64,000 nt of DNA from Gyromitra esculenta (taxonomy: Eukaryota; Ascomycota; Pezizomycetes; Pezizales; Discinaceae): NCBI GenBank assembly GCA_038503075.1, contig JBCAML010000020.1, forward strand, positions 186,001 to 250,000, read 5' to 3'. How positions within the stretch are numbered: position 1 is the first letter of the stretch; each line of letters begins with the position of its first letter. A program made the translations under genes and the position numbers. The notes below the pieces were generated by a model. It ran no database searches, was not told the DNA's origin, and worked only from the letters and a program-made list of their open reading frames with translations. Positions 58,991-64,000 of the stretch are shown piece after piece.

Positions 58991-60738
58991 CTACCCCGTA
59001 CGACCAGCATTTCCTGCTGTGATCGTAGTGGTATGCTGTCCCAGACGCCCCGCATGACGATGACTTTCATCGCTCCCCTTCCGCGCCGCCAACGACTCCG
59101 GATCATACTCCGTCTTCCCATGCTCCCCCCCGGCCGAGCTCTCCTCGATAGCGAACGAGAACCGCTGCTCGATCTCCAGGTGCACCTCTCCCCCCTTATT
59201 TATCCGCTCCTCGCTGCCGGCGAAGCTGGTCACCGTGCTCTTCTTTTTCGAGATGTTGCTCAGCGGCAGCGAGCTGCCGTGGTCGTGGTATTTGTGGGAG
59301 CCCCCGGACCGGTCGGCGAAGGTGCCGAGCTTGAACACGCGCCGGAAGAGCGGCCACAGCATCGGCAGGTTGGAGACGTACACGGCGGTCGAGGACTCGC
59401 GGATGTACCAGAGCATGTAGATTGTGGTGAACGGGTTGGAGAAGTTGTAGTATTTGTTGAGACAGGCGGCGAGGATCTATGGGCGTAGAAAATAATAATC
59501 AATATCTATGTTTTGTAATGTGGGGTGGAGGGGACGAAGGGGTTGGATATACCACAAAGACGCCGCAGCTGAAGATGCCAACTAGAATTATCTTCCTGTG
59601 AAAATGCAAACATGTTAGGGGGTTTTCGGAATTGGGGGGGGGGTTGTAATTGGTCTGACTTTCTCAGCGGCACTTTGGCTTTCAGCAGTAGCGGGATCCC
59701 GACGGCCAGCATCATCAGATCTGAAGAGATGTTGAAGACCGCCTGCGTGATTGAGTAGTGCTGGTATGTAGCACATTGCTCTTTTACCACACATGTCGCG
59801 GTCAGTATCTTATCTCGCAACATCGACCCGTTTGGTGGGAAATGATATACCATCCGGAACCGGCAATGCCCAGTACCCATCAAACGGCCGGCAACTCAAG
59901 AACCAGGCCAACTCAACCGCGATAAATCCACACACGATGTACGCGGCAATCGCCTTGATGACGACTTGGTCGTTCAGACGAGATCTGCTCCTATTAGTTC
60001 GACTCGTTGTGGAAGATAGCTGAGTCATAACCCACGTCAATCGATGGTACATGAGAATCATACAACCCTTCCAGCCCAGGTAGATCGTTAGCAATAGTAA
60101 TAATAATAATAATTCCACCCTCTCTCCCTTCCATCTCGCACACCCATCCAACTCACACACACTCGTACGCACCTTTATCCCCCAGGTCAGGATCAACATC
60201 GACTGTTCCAGCAAAATAACAATCTTGCTGCCGTAGATCCGCAGCTTTATGTCCTCCGGCGTCAGCGCTTCCAGCTCTCCCGGCATCAAGAGGTTTGTTG
60301 CCGTTCGTCCGGAAACATTGATTCCTGCCATAAGCATTGTATATGTGCACTATTTCCCCCGTCCCACGCACACACAAAGCCCATCAGTACATGTAACTCG
60401 GATTGTTTTTTTTGTTTTTCCTCTGTAGAGAGAGAGCAGTCTAGTCGTGCCAGAAATTCATTCATACCGCATTAAACATCATCAAGAAATCCTCCGCCTG
60501 CAAATGCTTAAACGACCCCAGCACCAGTCTCCGCGAATATCTGTCTTGGAGGAGTTTGTAAGTAAAACGTGTGTATGTATGTGTGTGTGTGTGTATCCCG
60601 GTATAGATAGAAGACACAAACAGCTACAGCTAGAGGTAGATAGACCAACATTCGACCTGCAATCAGCAGGATCCCAAAGCTGTACATCGTCCACGACTCA
60701 ACCGTCAACTGTTGAGGCGACGGAGACTGCAGCGCCAT
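58991..60738 (-). CDS. fungal rhodopsin-domain (PTH11-like) seven-helix membrane protein
   Basis: Eight exons on the minus strand give 384 residues: 60738-60650, 60540-60468, 60349-60173, 60067-60036, 59984-59851, 59780-59660, 59595-59553 and 59476-58991. All phases agree. Family landmarks appear in order: LLIAGRIYSRRLVLG, QAEDFLM, LTPEDIKLRIYGSK, CMILMYHRLT, AYIVCGFIAVELAWFLSCRP, NISSDLMMLAVGIPLL, KIILVGIFSCGVFVILAA, LNKYYNFSNPFTTIYMLWYIRES and YVSNLPMLWPLFRR. The fungal integral-membrane rhodopsin-domain family sits in the plasma membrane; some members are candidate receptors. The cytosolic tail of about 110 residues is polar. The first and sixth donors (GTTGGT, GTCAGA) are unusual but restore the conserved sequence. 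Introns contain GT and ATT microsatellites. Confidence 0.88.
60570..60596. repeat. GT microsatellite inside an intron
   Basis: (GT)n run, on the coding strand (CA)n, within the first intron of the rhodopsin-domain gene. Confidence 0.8.
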
Positions 60739-62482
60739 CTGATCTCGTGTTACGGATTGACTACCGACTCTTTTTTTTTTTCTTTCCCCCGAACAAAAAA
60801 AGGATCGATTGAGATATTTGCAATTGCAGTTATATGTCCGTATGTTCCCCGCGCGCGCTCAATGGAGGGGGGGAGGGTGTAAGCTGCAAGTTCATGCAAA
60901 ACGTCGTATTACCGTTTCCCCCCAGCGATATATGGGAGACGAGAGAAGGAGGGATGGGAAGGGGGGGGAGGGAAGAGAGGAGGGGGACAAAAAAAAATTA
61001 AAATAACATCTAGAGATTTTCCATGGATAAAAAGGCAAAAGGGCTATGCTTTATTCTTTAGCTTCTTTCCTCCCAGTGCGCTCTACTCTACCTGGAATAG
61101 TTTTTTCTCTCTTTCCCGTTCCCCACAAGCTCTTTCCGGTTTACTAAACCTGTTTCCCATATGGTGCTCTATCTGAGTATCTCTACTCTACTCTACTCTT
61201 GCTCCTACGGTCCCTAGTCTGGAAACAGACAGGATGGGGAGGGTGGGAAGGTGGGGGAGGGATTGGGGATTGGGGATTGGGGATTTGGGAGAGACAACCC
61301 GGTCAGATGGCACATCTACTTTTTTTTTTTCATCTGCAAGCGAAACGGGAGAATCAGCTCTCTCTCTCTTCTTTTTTTTCTTTCTTTCTTTCTCCAGTCG
61401 CAGGCCACTAAATGTCTCCCAGGTACCAGTCTGCTACGCTAGAGCACCTCCGGGAAATAGTCGCGATCTGTTTCGTCTCACGTAGTAGTTGGTAATAACC
61501 AATCTGTACCCTTTCCTAATTGGAAGGGGGGGACGTTTCCACCCCTGCTACTGCTGCTTGGAGTCTGGTTTGGGACGACATATTACAGGGAAGAAGGAGG
61601 CAACGGCCTGAGCCGCGTCTACGGCATTCGCTCGGCCACATGCGCGCACAATTCGTTTGAATTGGGAGGGATGGACCTATTGCATTAGTCGTGATATACC
61701 TACCTTTTTTTTTTCCTTTCCTTCCCTCTCTTTCCCTCGCGTGGGGATGGGGAAAGAAAAAAACGTGGGACGGTGTGTGGGTCGACTAAGTCAGACGGGT
61801 TAAAGCGATGGCACTCTACTCAAATGTGGTGATCAATTAGTTAGTCAACTCACCCTAGACGGGGAAAAAAAGCCTTCACTCCCCCTTCCTGCAGGTATGG
61901 AGTGTTTTCATACATTCTCGCGATTATATATTCAGAACCCCCCTAGAGCAGAGAGAGCTGGAGTTCGGTCCGGTGGAATCTTACTATAGTAGATAGATAA
62001 AAAAGCTAAGCAGTTCGCCTCCTCTCTATGCCTAGAGTAAAGAGAGTCCCCCCCCCTTGCAACACACAGGCTACAGAATGGCGAGTAGAGAGAGTAATCG
62101 CTGCTTTAGAAAAGAGCATGGGGTCCAAATCTTATCCTCTTCCTGCCATGCCCAACAGTGGCGTATACACCAATCGGGGTTGGCCGAGAATTGTTTTCTT
62201 TAGTTGTAGAGAATAGAGGCAGGGTTAGGGGTTCTCGACGCATAATTGAACGTCTTAACCATGGTATTTAACAATAACCATCACCAGGGTCCCAGGCTCC
62301 CCGTCCCCCGTTCCCCGCCCCCAGTTACACATTTGCTTGTGTGTGTGTTTTATTCTCTCCTTCTCCCCTCTTCAGAGAGCTTAAACTCAAGCCACACTTT
62401 CTTCCTGCGCGGATTATCTTTTATTTCTATATTCTACTATTATTGTTCGGGGGTCTGCTTTCCCTGATTACAAAACAGAGAG
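60739..62482. other. divergent promoter region rich in homopolymer tracts
   Basis: 1.7 kb separates two divergently transcribed membrane-protein genes. It carries long T, G and C runs, (CTACT)n near 61183-61198, (GGGATTG)n near 61259-61284 and TTTC repeats near 61375-61392. I find no coding frame and no specific factor site that I can defend. A CCATCC repeat occurs in the first intron of the downstream gene. Confidence 0.5.
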
Positions 62483-64000
62483 ATGGCAGAACAGAAGATT
62501 GCAGGTTCAGACAAGAGCTCTGTGAAGATAGAGCCGGGGTTGAGTGTGGAGGACCGAGATGCGCTGAAGCTCGAGGCGGCGTTGGGGCATAAGCAGGCAT
62601 TGAATAGAAACTTTGGGTTGTTCAGTTTAACCAGTCTGGGCATCGTTATCGCAAAGTGAGTGAGGACTGCGTTCCATCCATCCATCCTCCATCCATCCAT
62701 CAATTTGTCCCTCTCAACTAAAGCAAAGTGCTAATTATCCCTCGACAGTGCGTGGAGTCTCACGGGAGGCACGATTGTGGTTGCGATTTTCAATGGAGGG
62801 CCAATGGCCGTGCTGTACGGATTGTAAGGACGCCCGGCAGAAGAGCCATGTCCGGATCTGCAAGAGCTAATTGAGCTGTCAGGATCATCATCTCCGTCTT
62901 CTACTCCCTCATATCAGCATCCCTTGCTGAGCTTGTCTCAGCCATCCCCTCCTCGGGTGGGGTCTATCACTGGGCCTCCGTCACCGCCGGCCCGCGATAT
63001 GGCCGCGTGGTGGGCTGGTTCGCCGGCTTCCTCAACCTCTGCGGATGGCTTCTCTCCGCGGCGTCCATCTCGTCGACGCTGGGCAACGAGCTCGTCGCGC
63101 TGTACCAGCTGGCGCACCCGCAGGTCGGATGGCATTCGTGGCAGGTGTTCGTGGCCTTCCAGCTTGTGAACTGGCTCTGCTGCGCGGTCGTGGTCTTTGG
63201 GAACAGACACCTCCCGCTGATCAACTCGCTCGCGTTCTACCTGAGCATGGGCGGGCTGCTCGTCACCGTGCTGGTCCTCGCGATCATGCCGCGGGGCCGC
63301 CACTCGTCCGACAGCTTTGTGTGGACGGAGTACCACGACCTCACCGGGTGGAACAACGACGGGCTCTGCTTCGTGCTCGGCCTGATCAACGCCGCGTTCG
63401 CCGTCGGCACGCCGGACTGCCAGAGCCACGTCGCGGAGGAGATCCCGGAGCCGGAGAAGAACGTGCCCAAGGGGATCATGATCCAGATCGGAACCAGCTT
63501 CGTGACGTCCGTCCTGTCCCTGTCCTGTCCCTCTCTCTCTCTCTCTCCCTCTTACTTACATACATGATACCTCCGCGGCCACAGCGCATTCATCTACCTC
63601 ATCGCGCTGTTCTACTCCATCACCGACATCGGCGCCGTCCTCGACTCGCCCTCCAAGTTCCCCACCTCCGAGATCTACCGGCAGGCAACCGGGTCCACCA
63701 AGGGCGCCATCGGCCTCACCGCCGTCCTGTTCATCGCCACGTTCCCCACGCTGATCGGGACGCTGATCACCGGCGGCCGCACCTTCTGGACCCTGGCCCG
63801 CGACAACGCGACCCCGTTCAGCGCCTTCTTCAGCGTCATCTCGCCGCGGTTCCAGTCGCCGCTGCGCGCGACGGTCGCGGTCTCGTGCATCACGTCGTGT
63901 CTGGGGTGCATCTACGTTGGCTCCACCACCGCCTTCTCCGCCCTCATCGGCAGCTACATCGTGCTGTCGACGCTGTCGTACGCCGGCGCGATCCTGCCGC
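62483..64000 (+). CDS. amino-acid/choline permease (APC superfamily), 3' end beyond window
   Basis: Exons 62483-62655, 62749-62823, 62883-63506 and 63585 onward agree in phase (2, 2, 2) and run off the window, giving about 429 residues so far. After a polar N-terminus comes ALNRNFGLFSLTSLGIVIANAW, then TGGTIVVAIFNGGP, AELVSAIPSSGGVYHWA and GWLLSAASISSTLGNEL. Later come GTPDCQSHVAEEIPEPEKNV, LIGTLITGGRTFWTLARD and SAFFSVISPRF. These are typical of the fungal ACT subfamily (choline, GABA or amino-acid permeases such as Hnm1 and Uga4 types): plasma-membrane proton symporters with about 12 helices. The substrate cannot be decided. The third intron donor is GTCCGT, less usual, and that intron contains a CT repeat. 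Codon third positions are strongly G/C. Confidence 0.9.

Noticed and set aside
58273..59121. 282-codon minus-strand frame
   Set aside because: Lies in another frame across the tail of the rhodopsin gene, the spacer and the small membrane gene; Arg/Ser/Pro-rich as expected from GC-rich shadow frames.
58955..59488. 177-codon plus-strand frame
   Set aside because: Exact antisense of the last rhodopsin-domain exon.
62938..63429. 163-codon minus-strand frame
   Set aside because: Antisense of the permease exon 3; His/Glu/Arg-rich shadow composition.

Overview
The window is nuclear DNA from a filamentous ascomycete (Pezizomycotina-type). It has short GT..AG introns with CTAAC/CTGAC branch sites, a fungal rhodopsin-domain (PTH11-like) membrane protein, an amino-acid/choline permease, a Rim1-type mitochondrial SSB, many orphan genes and a dense litter of small decayed mobile elements. 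I cannot name the species.

Layout: (1) 0-16.7 kb is a mixed region. It holds an orphan acidic/basic protein (minus), an intact four-exon triple-KH RNA-binding protein (plus), a three-exon zinc-finger gene (minus), three ankyrin-repeat genes on the minus strand at about 10.3, 11.9 and 14.2 kb, and a cysteine-rich MC-x-Y protein at 15.7 kb. At least two MITEs with long terminal inverted repeats lie between them. (2) 16.7-35.7 kb is gene-poor and repeat-rich. Its only clear genes are two paralogues of an unrecognised family (21.8 and 25.7 kb) in a tandemly repeated locus with a wrecked copy between them; the second paralogue ends at an early stop codon. Several dispersed repeat families and a 230-bp fold-back element sit here. 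(3) 35.7-45 kb holds a coiled-coil orphan (minus), mitochondrial SSB (minus), a second MC-x-Y protein, an orphan at 41 kb, and two tandem zinc-finger genes (42.4 and 44.0 kb) paralogous to the one at 7 kb. (4) 45-58 kb has an intron-containing tRNA-like gene, two orphan genes on the minus strand at 49-51.7 kb, hairpins and a 247-bp hAT-type non-autonomous transposon with intact target-site duplication. (5) 58-64 kb looks different: GC-rich coding sequence, multi-intron conserved genes (rhodopsin-domain membrane protein; amino-acid/choline permease cut by the window end), and homopolymer-rich spacers.

The most interesting content is lineage-specific. One item is a three-member zinc-finger family with an invariant H-L-N-x(4)-W-C-H-L-C linker; one member also carries a C-x(7)-C gag-like/CCCH knuckle. 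The others are the ankyrin trio, the tandem unknown family with a birth-and-death pattern, a tRNA-like interspersed repeat (three copies), and several non-autonomous transposons whose ends are readable. No biosynthetic cluster, CRISPR, rRNA or bacterial-type operon is present. Exon boundaries were worked out by hand from splice motifs and phase agreement and have no transcript support.
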